Source of the DNA: Mucilaginibacter sp.
GTDB lineage: Bacteria; Bacteroidota; Bacteroidia; Sphingobacteriales; Sphingobacteriaceae
Assembly: GCA_028288025.1 (NCBI GenBank)
Contig: JAQBOM010000022.1
Span: 1 to 64,000 of the forward strand
Reading direction: 5' to 3'
DNA: 64,000 nucleotides
Under the pieces are notes generated by a model. The model did not search any database. It worked only from the letters and a program-made list of their open reading frames with translations, and had not been told where the DNA came from. This document shows, one piece after another, positions 17,146 through 25,673 of the stretch. Both the position numbers and the translations under genes were made by a program. The first letter of the stretch is position 1. Each line of letters begins with the position of its first letter.

Positions 17146-18453
17146 ATGAAAAAACTATACTTCTTTGTTCTTTGTGTTTTCTCGCTCCCTGTATTCGCGC
17201 AAAGCAACTTAATGAAAAGCGCGGTCATTAAAAAAGCCGATTCCCTTCAAAATCAAATTATAGCCTGGCGACGTGATTTTCATGAGCACCCTGAATTGGG
17301 TAATCATGAATTCCGTACCTCGGCAATCATTGCTAAACATTTAAAATCGCTTGGGCTTGAGGTACAAACAGGCGTTGCAACCACGGGTGTAGTGGGCATA
17401 TTAAGGGGCGGCAAGCCCGGCCCTGTTGTGGCATTGCGCGCCGACATGGATGCCTTGCCTGTTGTTGAACGCACCCCGGTTCCTTTTGCATCAAAAGTGA
17501 AGACCATGTATAACGGGCAGGAAGTGGGTGTAATGCATGCCTGCGGCCACGATTCGCACATGTCTATCCTTATGGCTGTGGCTGAGGTGCTGGCATCAAT
17601 GAAAAACGACCTGCACGGTACTGTGAAGTTTATTTTCCAGCCGGCAGAAGAGGGGCTGCCTTTGGGTGAAAAAGGAGGGGCCGAAGAAATGGTGAAACAA
17701 GGCGTACTGGAAAATCCTAAAGTTGATGCCGTGTTTGGCCTGCATATTCAATCGTACCAGCCGGTCGGCACCATTACCTATCGCCCGGGTGCGGATATGG
17801 CAGCTGTTAACCCCATGAAAATAGTTGTTCACGGCAAATCGGCGCATGGCGCTTATCCGTGGTCGGCTGTAGATCCCATCGTTGTTTCGGCTGAGATCAT
17901 TAACAGTTTGCAGACCATCGTGAGCCGTAATTTACATGTCACGCAGAATGGCGCAGTTGTATCTATCGGCGCCATCAATGGCGGCAACCGCACGAATATT
18001 ATCCCCGAAACCGTAACGATGATCGGCACGATACGCACTTTAAATAACGATGACGAAAAAATGGTTATCGAGCGGGTTAAGCAAATAGCTACCAAAACCG
18101 CCGAAGCGCTGGGCGCCACCGCGGAAGTGATCATCCCGTTTGAGCATCATTATCCCATTACCTATAACGACCCAGCCTTGGTAGCGCAAATGCTGCCCTC
18201 GCTACAGGCTACCGCAGGGGCGGAAAATGTTTCACTACGCCAGGCAGAAACCGGCGCTGAGGATTTTAGCTTTTACGAGCAAAAGGTACCCGGTATATTT
18301 ATTCATTTAGGCGGTATGCCAAAAGGCGGCGATCCTTTAACTGCACCGGCGCATCATACTCCTGATTTTTTTATTGATGAAAGCGGTTTTACATTGGGTG
18401 TGAAAGCCTTGTGTAACCTGACGCTGGATTATATGGCGGCGCATAGTAAGTAA
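17146..18453 (+). CDS. M20D-family amidohydrolase / metallopeptidase, exported
   Basis: A 435-residue exported zinc-type hydrolase of the M20D (IAA-amino acid / N-acyl amino acid hydrolase, hippuricase) family. A signal peptide covers residues 1-19 (ending PVFAQ). Family motifs: WRRDFHEHPELG, VVALRADMDALPV, VMHACGHDSHM (metal-binding Cys/His), FQPAEEG (catalytic Glu), HGKSAHGAYPW in the dimerisation domain and ETGAEDFSFY with the last metal ligand region. It cleaves an amide bond of an N-acylated amino acid or dipeptide in the periplasm; exact substrate unknown. It is monocistronic, between aspS and hflX. Confidence 0.9.
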   Translation: MKKLYFFVLCVFSLPVFAQSNLMKSAVIKKADSLQNQIIAWRRDFHEHPELGNHEFRTSAIIAKHLKSLGLEVQTGVATTGVVGILRGGKPGPVVALRADMDALPVVERTPVPFASKVKTMYNGQEVGVMHACGHDSHMSILMAVAEVLASMKNDLHGTVKFIFQPAEEGLPLGEKGGAEEMVKQGVLENPKVDAVFGLHIQSYQPVGTITYRPGADMAAVNPMKIVVHGKSAHGAYPWSAVDPIVVSAEIINSLQTIVSRNLHVTQNGAVVSIGAINGGNRTNIIPETVTMIGTIRTLNNDDEKMVIERVKQIATKTAEALGATAEVIIPFEHHYPITYNDPALVAQMLPSLQATAGAENVSLRQAETGAEDFSFYEQKVPGIFIHLGGMPKGGDPLTAPAHHTPDFFIDESGFTLGVKALCNLTLDYMAAHSK

Positions 18454-18493
18454 TGGCTTTTACATTGGCGTTACTGTCGCTCGTATAATTACT

Positions 18494-18548
18494 CACCCGG
18501 TCTGCGCTACGCTGGACCACCCTCTCTCCGGCAGGCCGGAAAGAGGGT
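18494..18548. repeat. Dispersed-type intergenic repeat with hairpin
   Basis: The stretch begins ACCCGGTCTGCGCTACG and ends in a hairpin (18519-18548) in which ACCCTCT and TCCGGC pair with GCCGGA and AGAGGGT. I recognise the wording as a repeat common between genes in Bacteroidota. Only this one copy is clear here. Confidence 0.5.
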
Positions 18549-18627
18549 AAGTGCTTTTTATTCGGCAAAAAAGTCTTAATCCCTGCCATTTTCCTAAATT
18601 GGCATTGCGATTGTCAATTAATTACTA

Positions 18628-19812
18628 ATGAAACAAAAATTTTATGATACTGCTGTGAAGCAGGAAAGGGCGGTGCTGGTTGGGGTAATTACCCAGGGCG
18701 AGACCGATGAGCAGGCGAAGGAATATTTAGAAGAACTTGAGTTTTTGGTTGCAACCGCCGGCGCCGAAACCGTTAAAACATTTACGCAAAAACTTCAGCG
18801 CCCCGACAGGGCCACATTTGTTGGTTCGGGCAGGCTGGAAGATATTAAGGCTTATGTGGTGGAAGAAGAAATTGACATGGTGGTTTTTGACGACGAGCTC
18901 ACCCCATCCCAGCTGCGTAATATTGAGAATGAACTGCAGGTAAAAATACTCGACCGCAACAACCTGATACTGGATATTTTCGCGGGCCGGGCGCAAACGG
19001 CGCAGGCTAAATCGCAGGTTGAGCTGGCACAGCTGCAATATTTATTGCCCCGCCTTACCCGTTTATGGACTCACCTTGAGCGGCAAAAGGGTGGTATTGG
19101 TATGCGCGGCCCGGGTGAATCGCAAATTGAGACTGACAGACGGTTGATATTGAACAAAATAGATTTGCTGAAGGATAAGCTGAAACATATTGACAGGCAA
19201 AACGAAACGCAGCGAAAAAACAGGAGTCAATTAATAAGGGTAGCATTGGTTGGTTATACCAACGTTGGCAAGTCGACCATTATGAATATGATATCCAAAT
19301 CGGAGGTGTTTGCCGAAAATAAACTATTCGCGACGCTGGATACGACCGTTAGGAAAGTGGTACTTGAAAATGTCCCGTTTTTACTGTCAGACACGGTTGG
19401 TTTTATCCGCAAGCTGCCCCACCATTTGGTAGAATGCTTTAAATCGACATTGGATGAAGTGCGGGAAGCCGATATATTGATCCATGTGGTTGATATTTCG
19501 CACCCGAATTTTGAGGATCAGATAAATACTGTAAACGAAACCTTAAAGGACCTGGGCGCCATCAATAAAAGGGTCATAACGGTATTTAATAAGATAGATG
19601 CCTTTCAGCCGACCCAACACCAGATTGACCAGCAGGCAGAGCCGTTAACTTTAAGTGATTTTCAACATAGCTGGATGGCGAAAAACAATAGCCCCGCCAT
19701 TTTTATCTCGGCAACGAAAAGGGAAAATATTGATGAATTCAGGGATTTACTATATGAAGAGGTAAAAGCGATGCACGTGGAAAGGTATCCGTATGATAAA
19801 TTGTTGTATTGA
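18628..19812 (+). CDS. hflX: GTPase HflX
   Basis: Ribosome-associated GTPase of 394 residues that rescues or splits stalled ribosomes under stress. The HflX N-domain occupies about 15-195 (ELEFLVATAGAE, RPDRATFVGSGRLEDI, IFAGRAQTAQAKSQVELAQL, GGIGMRGPGESQIETDRR). The G domain has G1 GYTNVGKST (209-217), G3 DTVGF, G4 NKID and G5 SATK. Start and length are standard. It converges with uppP; a palindrome (19822-19855) lies between the two stop codons. Confidence 0.95.
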   Translation: MKQKFYDTAVKQERAVLVGVITQGETDEQAKEYLEELEFLVATAGAETVKTFTQKLQRPDRATFVGSGRLEDIKAYVVEEEIDMVVFDDELTPSQLRNIENELQVKILDRNNLILDIFAGRAQTAQAKSQVELAQLQYLLPRLTRLWTHLERQKGGIGMRGPGESQIETDRRLILNKIDLLKDKLKHIDRQNETQRKNRSQLIRVALVGYTNVGKSTIMNMISKSEVFAENKLFATLDTTVRKVVLENVPFLLSDTVGFIRKLPHHLVECFKSTLDEVREADILIHVVDISHPNFEDQINTVNETLKDLGAINKRVITVFNKIDAFQPTQHQIDQQAEPLTLSDFQHSWMAKNNSPAIFISATKRENIDEFRDLLYEEVKAMHVERYPYDKLLY

Positions 19813-19821
19813 CCTTATTCC

Positions 19822-19855
19822 GTAGAGACGTCCCGATATATCGAGACGTCTCTAC
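19822..19855. repeat. GAGACG-family hairpin between convergent hflX and uppP
   Basis: GTAGAGACGTC (19822-19832) pairs with GACGTCTCTAC (19845-19855), and the loop itself contains CGAT/ATCG. It fills the 48-bp gap between convergent stop codons. Relatives are at 30354-30381 and 37012-37039, so it is one of a dispersed family that may end transcription in both directions. Confidence 0.7.
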
Positions 19856-19860
19856 AACGC

Positions 19861-20664
19861 CTACCCGTTATGCAATGCGTTCGTTGTAAAATACAGGACG
19901 ATAATTACGATTCCGGCTATAATCCGGTAAACGCCGAACAGCCTGAAGCCTCTCTTTTCCAGGAATGTAATAAAGCTTTTGATAGCCAGCATGGCTACAA
20001 TGAAGGCTATAACACTACCGATGATCAATAACTTTATATCCTCGTGCATTTGCACAGATGTTAGGGTATTGTGTTTGTGAAAATCCCAAAGGTCTTTAAC
20101 GGTTGCACCAAACATGGTTGGTACAGCCAGGAAGAACGAGAATTCGGCAGCGGCAGTGCGGCTCAGCTTTTGAGACATACCACCAACAATTGATGCCGCC
20201 GAACGGGATACGCCAGGGATCATTGCAAGACACTGGAAAAAACCAATTTTCAGCGCGGTAGTGTGATTGATATCCTCTTCTTCCCTGATTTTCGGCTTAT
20301 TGAACCAATCGTCAACAAAAAGCAGGATCACACCGCCGACAACAAATGCTATCGCCACTACCAGCGGGCTTTCAAGTAATTTATCAATATGTTTTTTGAG
20401 CAGCAAGCCCAGTATCACCGCCGGAATAACGCCAATGATCAATTTAACATAAAAGTCGACCGACTTAAAAAAGCGCTTAAAGTAAAGCACCACCACCGCC
20501 ATGATTGCGCCAAGCTGTATCACGATCTCGAAAAGCTTAACAAATTCGTCTTTGCTGATACCCATTAATGAGCTGGTGACAACCATGTGCCCGGTTGAAG
20601 AAACCGGTAAAAATTCAGTTAGCCCTTCAATGATAGCGAGGACGATAACCTGGATGATGTTCAT
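19861..20664 (-). CDS. uppP: Undecaprenyl-diphosphatase (bacitracin resistance protein)
   Basis: Integral membrane phosphatase of 267 residues that recycles undecaprenyl pyrophosphate for cell-wall synthesis. Motifs: [15 protein letters not shown] at the N-terminus (catalytic Glu-rich loop) and [10 protein letters not shown] in the second conserved loop, with about eight membrane helices. The frame is open to 20748, but the extra 28 codons translate an intergenic word repeat. The ATG at 20664 ([18 protein letters not shown]) is the standard UppP start. It is third in the unit ftsX - DUF3098 - uppP, an order familiar from Bacteroidota. Confidence 0.95.
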   Translation of the reverse strand: MNIIQVIVLAIIEGLTEFLPVSSTGHMVVTSSLMGISKDEFVKLFEIVIQLGAIMAVVVLYFKRFFKSVDFYVKLIIGVIPAVILGLLLKKHIDKLLESPLVVAIAFVVGGVILLFVDDWFNKPKIREEEDINHTTALKIGFFQCLAMIPGVSRSAASIVGGMSQKLSRTAAAEFSFFLAVPTMFGATVKDLWDFHKHNTLTSVQMHEDIKLLIIGSVIAFIVAMLAIKSFITFLEKRGFRLFGVYRIIAGIVIIVLYFTTNALHNG

Positions 20665-20676
20665 GTGGTTTGGTAA

Positions 20677-20783
20677 TGTTAGTTGAGTGGTTGATTGAGT
20701 TGGATTAGGTTGATTAGGTTTTATATTTTGGACGATAGATAGAAACAACCGCTCACATAATCAACCCAATCAACTATTCACTA
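20677..20783. repeat. Word-repeat palindrome in the DUF3098-uppP gap
   Basis: The left part (GTTAGTTGAGTGGTTGATTG and related words) and the right part (CGCTCACATAATCAACCCAA) carry complementary words and form a loose inverted repeat of about 105 bp. The same vocabulary (TTGATT, AGTGAGTAGTT) forms the perfect repeat at 32285-32377 and a weak one at 2043-2137. Confidence 0.6.
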
Positions 20784-21059
20784 ATTAGAAACCGGTTTTT
20801 TAAATATTGCGAAAAAACCTAAGGCAAACCCTGCAAGTATCACCAACGGGGCGATAACAATTTTGGTAGTGCTGTAAATATCGGTTTTGCCTGCCATCAG
20901 TATAAAGCCAAAAACCACTACCGCAATGCTGATAATGAGTAAACGATAATTGCCCTTATCAAAAATAAAATGAATTTGGCTGCTTTCCGATTTTACAGCC
21001 GGTTTTGCGGAGCTTGTAGTTTTAACCGGCTCGGCCGGTTTGGTGTATTTTTGTGCCAT
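20781..21059 (-). CDS. DUF3098 small membrane protein
   Basis: A 92-residue protein with a basic, Pro/Ser-rich cytoplasmic start (about 1-35) and two membrane segments (about 39-57 and 66-86). The core IHFIFDKGNYRLLIISIAVV with GFILMAGK fits DUF3098. Function is unknown. It sits between ftsX and uppP, which suggests a role linked to envelope synthesis or division, by context only. Confidence 0.8.
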   Translation of the reverse strand: MAQKYTKPAEPVKTTSSAKPAVKSESSQIHFIFDKGNYRLLIISIAVVVFGFILMAGKTDIYSTTKIVIAPLVILAGFALGFFAIFKKPVSN

Positions 21060-21131
21060 ATCTTAATTACTGATTTATTGAATTAGTGATTTTTTTAATC
21101 CGAAATCGAACATCCGAAATTCGAAATTTCT

Positions 21132-22010
21132 CTATCTATACAAGTCATATACTTTTAACCGCAAAAATTTATTTACCGCCAGGAAGGTGCTGAAACCCGA
21201 AATAAAGATCCCTGCGCCAATCACCACGATAAATACCACTCCAAACTCGGTGTAATTACGCAAAATAATAAGGTCGGGGACTTCCCTATAGGCAAGTGAC
21301 AGGGTGCCTATCAGTATCAGGGTGGCGATCAGCCCGCCCAGAAGGCCGTGCCATATACCGTATAATAAAAACGGTTTGCGTATAAATCCTTTTGTGGCGC
21401 CAACCAGCTGCATTGATTTGATCAGGAAGCGCTGCGAATAAATGGCCAGCCGTATAGTATTGTTTATCAGGGCCACCGAAAGTATTACAAAGATCGCGGC
21501 AAACGCAAGAATTACTAAACTAATGTTGGTCAGGTTTTTATTCATCTGGTCAACCAGCGATTGCTGGTATTTCACTTCTTTTACCAACGGGTTTTTAAGT
21601 AGCGTATTTTTAAACCGGTCGATATCGGCGTTGTTGGCATATTCAGCCTTTAAATAAACATCCAGTGATTGCGATAGTGGGTTATACCCGAGGAACTTTA
21701 CAAAATCTTCGCCCAGATCCTTTTGCAGGTTACGTGCAGCCAGTTCCTTGCTTACATATTGGGTTTGCTTTACCATTGGGTTTGCCTCAAGCTGCTTTTG
21801 CAATTGCAGCACATCTGTTTCGTGCGCGGCATCGTCAACAAACACATTTAAAACAATATTTTCCTTCACATACCGCGACAGGTTGTTGGCGTTAACCAAT
21901 ATCAACCCTAAAAGGCCGATCATTAACAATACCATGGCAATACCGAATACGGTAGAGATGTAAATTGTTTTGGTCTTTTTTGCCGATGCGCTTGCTTCAA
22001 ATTCTTCCAT
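21132..22010 (-). CDS. ftsX: FtsX-type cell division permease
   Basis: A 292-residue membrane protein with the FtsX layout: a short cytoplasmic tail, first helix (about 19-41), an extracytoplasmic domain (about 42-165, with VFVDDAAHETDVLQL and FLGYNPLSQSLDVYLK), then three helices (about 170-192, 220-245, 262-285). FtsX pairs with the ATPase FtsE to control peptidoglycan hydrolases at division; no ftsE is in the window. The frame extends four codons to a TTG at 22022 inside a word repeat; ATG at 22010 (MEEFEASAS) is chosen. Confidence 0.9.
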   Translation of the reverse strand: MEEFEASASAKKTKTIYISTVFGIAMVLLMIGLLGLILVNANNLSRYVKENIVLNVFVDDAAHETDVLQLQKQLEANPMVKQTQYVSKELAARNLQKDLGEDFVKFLGYNPLSQSLDVYLKAEYANNADIDRFKNTLLKNPLVKEVKYQQSLVDQMNKNLTNISLVILAFAAIFVILSVALINNTIRLAIYSQRFLIKSMQLVGATKGFIRKPFLLYGIWHGLLGGLIATLILIGTLSLAYREVPDLIILRNYTEFGVVFIVVIGAGIFISGFSTFLAVNKFLRLKVYDLYR

Positions 22011-22265
22011 GTTTTTGGTCAATTGTCATTGGTCACTAGTCATCGACCAATTATAATCAGGCTTGTTAATGGTCATAGCAGGTTTTACAACTCACAATTC
22101 ACCATCCGGTTTTGCGAAAGTAAGAAACCAAGCCTAAAGGTAAAAGTTTATCTTGTATTTATTTATTGAAGACAAACAAATCAGCAACGGTTTAACAAAA
22201 TTTAACAAGCGCTGTTCTCATATCCGGAAATGACAGTAGGATGTTAGCTGTAAACCAATTATTTC

Positions 22266-22273
22266 TACCTTTG
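22266..22273 (+). promoter_or_regulatory. -7 promoter box for panD, 4 nt before the ATG
   Basis: TACCTTTG is a perfect TAnnTTTG box followed by CCCC and the panD ATG. Transcription would start at or within a few nucleotides of the start codon, giving a leaderless or nearly leaderless mRNA. Confidence 0.5.
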
Positions 22274-22277
22274 CCCC

Positions 22278-22628
22278 ATGATTATTGAAGTATTAAAATC
22301 AAAGCTTCACCGCGTAAAAGTAACCCAGGCCGAATTGAATTATGTGGGCAGCATCACTATAGACGAGGACCTGATGGATGCGGCAAATATTATAGCCAAC
22401 GAAAAAGTACAGATCGTAAATAATAATAACGGCGCGCGTTTTGAAACTTACGTGATAAAGGGCGAGCGCGGTACGGGTACAGTTTGTTTAAACGGCGCCG
22501 CCGCCCGGCTGGCGCAGGTAGGAGATATTATCATCATTATGTCGTACGCATACATGGAAATAGACGAGGCGCGCAATTATCAGCCGGTTTTGGTGTTCCC
22601 GGATGGCGATAACAAATTAATACTTTAG
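22278..22628 (+). CDS. panD: Aspartate 1-decarboxylase
   Basis: Makes beta-alanine from aspartate for pantothenate and coenzyme A. The 116-residue proenzyme has the self-cleavage site Gly24-Ser25 in YVGSITID, which yields the pyruvoyl cofactor. Other family features are Lys9 (KSKLHR), Tyr58 region ([15 protein letters not shown]) and NGAAARL. Length and start are standard. It stands alone, between ftsX (divergent) and the FAD oxidoreductase gene (convergent). Confidence 0.96.
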   Translation: MIIEVLKSKLHRVKVTQAELNYVGSITIDEDLMDAANIIANEKVQIVNNNNGARFETYVIKGERGTGTVCLNGAAARLAQVGDIIIIMSYAYMEIDEARNYQPVLVFPDGDNKLIL

Positions 22629-22681
22629 GAAGAGTCAAGAAGCAAGAGCCAAGAAGCAAGACAAGCAGTTCTCGATATTGG

Positions 22682-24007
22682 TTAATTTACCAATCTTCCT
22701 TCCAGATCAACCATCCTTCCAAAGGGATTTAAGAATTTGTTGGTTAAAACGGCAAACTCCATGCGGGTTACGGGGCGCGAAAGGTCAAAATCAAGTCTGA
22801 ATTTATACTGGGTTTTCCAGGCTTTTTGCATAGTGATGCGCAGAGCTTGCGGCTCGGTAAGTGTATAATCGCTGATGAGCGATAGGAGGTTACCAACCGT
22901 AAATGTTTCGCCGGGCTTTTCCTTGCCGAACCATAAAAAAGCGCGGGTATATATTTCATTAAGCAAGGGTTTAATTTCGGCGGTGGTTACTGATGCATCA
23001 GGATTGAAAACAAACTGCCGGCTGTCGCCATTCCCTTGCTGAATGCCCTTAAGCAACCCCATTGCACAAACCTGCTGAACGGCCCGCCAGTTGCGATCGC
23101 GGGGCGATATATCGGTAAATGGCATCAGGTAACCCTTAAAATCAAGCAGCTCGCCCTGGATGATATGTACCTTTAAATTTTTTGTGGTGGTTTTAAAAAA
23201 AGCGCAATACGCAGCTACCGTGCCAACGCCTTGGCCTAGCTCTAGCTGGACCGGCAGGTATTCGATACCTTTTTCACCGGGCAATATTTTTTCGGCCAGT
23301 AGTATGTTTTCAGCGTCTTTTAATACAATGCTGTTCATCGGGATGTACCAGGCAGGCGACGGGGGATAGGTATTGAGCAAATTAATTTGCGCCGGAAAAT
23401 CATCACCCGTGGCAATTGTGGTACGATAGCGATTTGACCCTGTGCTTTCCTTATTAAAATCGGCACTATGTTTTGCGCCGGCCTTTGCCGCGATCTCGCC
23501 TGTTTCTGTGGCATCAACAACAACCCTTACTTTAAAAATAATTGTCTTTCCATTTTGGGTGACCTTCACATCCCACCTGTCTCCGTCTTTTTTAACCGCG
23601 GTAAAGGAGCCGTTTAAATAAACGGTGAGGTTTTTTACGGTATCCGTAATTTTTTTGAAAATCAATTGCGCTGCCGACCGGTCAAATTTTAGGGGGGCAT
23701 TGTAAGCCGAATCATATCCCGGTCGCCCTTTATACAACTCATGTATCCGCATGCGGAACTCGCCCCATATCCCCGATGGGATATTTCTGTTTGTGTTAAC
23801 TATAAATGACTCGCCGGTTGGCAGGCTGCCGCCAGGAATTGATTGCGCTTCGACCAAAACAGTTTTGACCTTGCTGCGTGCGCACTGTACAGCGGCGGCA
23901 ATCCCGCTTGCCCCGCTACCAATTACCAGTACATCTGTTTTAATGGTTTGGGCATATGTCAAAGAAAAATTAGAGGCGAGAAGTATTATAAATAACCTTT
24001 TGATCAT
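22682..24007 (-). CDS. Exported FAD-dependent oxidoreductase with SLH-like C-terminus
   Basis: A 441-residue protein with a signal peptide (ending LTYAQ). An FAD-binding Rossmann start follows (VLVIGSGASGIAAAVQCARS; Glu at the end of beta-2 in TVLVEAQ), then GGSLPTGESF and VVVDATETGEIAAKAGA. This is the FAD_oxidored type seen in many Bacteroidota secreted enzymes; its substrate is unknown. The last ~130 residues have spaced motifs (FTDISPRDRNWRAVQQVCAM, FNPDASVTTAEIKPLLNEIY, RPVTRMEFAVLTNKFLNPF) that resemble S-layer homology repeats. That part is a tentative reading. It converges with panD. Confidence 0.8.
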   Translation of the reverse strand: MIKRLFIILLASNFSLTYAQTIKTDVLVIGSGASGIAAAVQCARSKVKTVLVEAQSIPGGSLPTGESFIVNTNRNIPSGIWGEFRMRIHELYKGRPGYDSAYNAPLKFDRSAAQLIFKKITDTVKNLTVYLNGSFTAVKKDGDRWDVKVTQNGKTIIFKVRVVVDATETGEIAAKAGAKHSADFNKESTGSNRYRTTIATGDDFPAQINLLNTYPPSPAWYIPMNSIVLKDAENILLAEKILPGEKGIEYLPVQLELGQGVGTVAAYCAFFKTTTKNLKVHIIQGELLDFKGYLMPFTDISPRDRNWRAVQQVCAMGLLKGIQQGNGDSRQFVFNPDASVTTAEIKPLLNEIYTRAFLWFGKEKPGETFTVGNLLSLISDYTLTEPQALRITMQKAWKTQYKFRLDFDLSRPVTRMEFAVLTNKFLNPFGRMVDLEGRLVN

Positions 24008-24095
24008 GAGCTAAATAATAAGGGCAAAACGCTAAAATAGGTGAAAACCTTGTTGCTGATCAAAATAATACCTAATTTAATTTTTTTTTAAGCTC

Positions 24096-24620
24096 ATGAC
24101 AGACGAACAACTGCAATATCCTATCGGGAAATTTAAGCCGCCGGTATCCTATACCAGCGAAGACATACGCAAAATGATTAATACTATTAGAGAATTTCCC
24201 GGCCGGATACGCCAGGCCATTATTGGATTGAACGAAGAACAGCTGGATACGCCCTACCGCACCGGCGGCTGGACGTTGAGGCAGGTGGTACACCACGTGG
24301 CTGATAGCCATATGAATTCACTAATGCGTTTTAAATGGGCGCTCACCGAAGAAAATCCAATTATTAAGCCCTACGAAGAAGCCGACTGGGCTTTGCTTCC
24401 CGATTACCGCCTGCCCGTTGAACCATCACTAAAAATACTTGAGGGCCTGCATCAACATTGGGTGGCGCTGCTGGAAGGGTTTACAGATAAAGAATGGAGC
24501 CGCACGTTTTTACACCCGGCATCCGGCGAAACCATGCCGCTTAAAAAAGCACTTGCGCTATACGCCTGGCACAGCAAACATCACCTGGCGCATATCACGG
24601 AAACGGTGAAGAATTTTTAA
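24096..24620 (+). CDS. yfiT: YfiT/DinB-family putative metal-dependent hydrolase or thiol transferase
   Basis: A 174-residue four-helix DinB-fold protein. The metal-binding His triad of YfiT is visible: His in LRQVVHHVADSHM (about 67-70) and two in YAWHSKHHLAHI (about 160-165). The N-terminus LQYPIGKFKPP also matches YfiT. In Bacillus the family includes bacillithiol transferases; some Bacteroidota make bacillithiol, so a thiol-transfer detoxification role is possible. It faces a DUF6515 gene across a perfect palindrome. Confidence 0.85.
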   Translation: MTDEQLQYPIGKFKPPVSYTSEDIRKMINTIREFPGRIRQAIIGLNEEQLDTPYRTGGWTLRQVVHHVADSHMNSLMRFKWALTEENPIIKPYEEADWALLPDYRLPVEPSLKILEGLHQHWVALLEGFTDKEWSRTFLHPASGETMPLKKALALYAWHSKHHLAHITETVKNF

Positions 24621-24632
24621 TTTGAAAAGAAA

Positions 24633-24665
24633 AGACTTACGAAGTTTTGAAAACTTCGTAAGTCT
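24633..24665. repeat. Perfect 33-nt palindrome between convergent genes
   Basis: AGACTTACGAAGTTTT pairs with AAAACTTCGTAAGTCT around a single G. The 16-bp stem without T tail lies 12 bp after the yfiT stop and 8 bp before the stop of the convergent DUF6515 gene. It probably acts as a two-way 3' end. Confidence 0.8.
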
Positions 24666-24672
24666 GAAGTTA

Positions 24673-25491
24673 TTACGCGCCTTTTTCGTCATCCGGCAAG
24701 CTTGCTATCCTGTAGCCGGTATTGCCATTTGGATCGGTCACCTTTTCATAATAAATGCCATTTGGCGATACAAAATACTTTTTCCCGTTTAATTTAACTT
24801 TACGGCAGCCATCGGGCAACTGGTTCACAATATCGCCAACCCGTGGAGCAGCAATTGCCGCGTTTGGATCAGTTACACTGTCGTCGGTATTTAATACACC
24901 GTCCCTGCCGGCCACAACGTATATTTTTTTGCCTTTATCGTCAGCGCTCTCTTTGTAATACACGCCATCCGCTTCGTAATATTGCACACCATCTATCCGG
25001 ATGGCATTCGCATTTTTTGGAAGACTGGGAATACGAGCACCAACCGGCGGCGCTGTAACCTGGTAGCCTCCGCCCGAATACGGACTGTAGAAAATGCCGC
25101 CATAATAATAATACCATGCAGAATCCCAGAAGAAGGGGTAGTAACCAAACGGTAACGCGTTCAGGTAAAAGCCAATGTGCGGGTATCCGTAATATCCAAA
25201 ACCGGGACGATAAAACGCGCCGCCATGGTAGCCACTGCCGGCAAAATAGCCAGAACCAGTAACGCCCCTGTAATTTGCGCCGGTGCGTGGGGAGAAGTTG
25301 CCCCTGTTTTGAGCGCCAAAACCCGTTCCGCCGCGAATACCGATGCTGCCGCCGCCGAAGCCGCCGCCGCCGCTAACGCGAACACCACCACCGCCGCCGG
25401 TAGCACCGCGTTGTGCACTGGCTGTGAACATTGATACCGAAAGCAATCCGGTTAACACTAAACTGGATGCATATTTAAAAAACCTTTTCAT
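24673..25491 (-). CDS. DUF6515-family exported protein (paralogue of the one at 7892-9010)
   Basis: A 272-residue protein with signal peptide (ending TASAQ), the shared start QRGATGGGGGVR, a Gly/Arg-rich stretch (about 30-80), a Tyr-rich hydrophobic part (PFGYYPFFWDSAWYYYYG) and the two C-terminal modules (QYYEADGVYYKESADDKG with YVVAGRDGVLN; CRKVKLNGKKYFVSPNGIYY with GYRIASLP). The modules align well with the longer paralogue; the N-terminal low-complexity region is about 100 residues shorter. Function unknown. The pair suggests duplication, with fast change only in the linker. Confidence 0.8.
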   Translation of the reverse strand: MKRFFKYASSLVLTGLLSVSMFTASAQRGATGGGGGVRVSGGGGFGGGSIGIRGGTGFGAQNRGNFSPRTGANYRGVTGSGYFAGSGYHGGAFYRPGFGYYGYPHIGFYLNALPFGYYPFFWDSAWYYYYGGIFYSPYSGGGYQVTAPPVGARIPSLPKNANAIRIDGVQYYEADGVYYKESADDKGKKIYVVAGRDGVLNTDDSVTDPNAAIAAPRVGDIVNQLPDGCRKVKLNGKKYFVSPNGIYYEKVTDPNGNTGYRIASLPDDEKGA

Positions 25492-25673
25492 GATTATTTA
25501 ACAGAATTTTTGTGTTTTAAGTATCTATTAGACTAAACCCGCTATAAATGGTTTAATGTGTTTTCAAATTACCACAATTATCAGCCCACGATTTGCAACA
25601 ATTTTGTTAGCATTTGTTACGCTGTTGATTGTGAGTCGCTTAGCAACACAGCTCCAACGTTATGCACCTAAAT

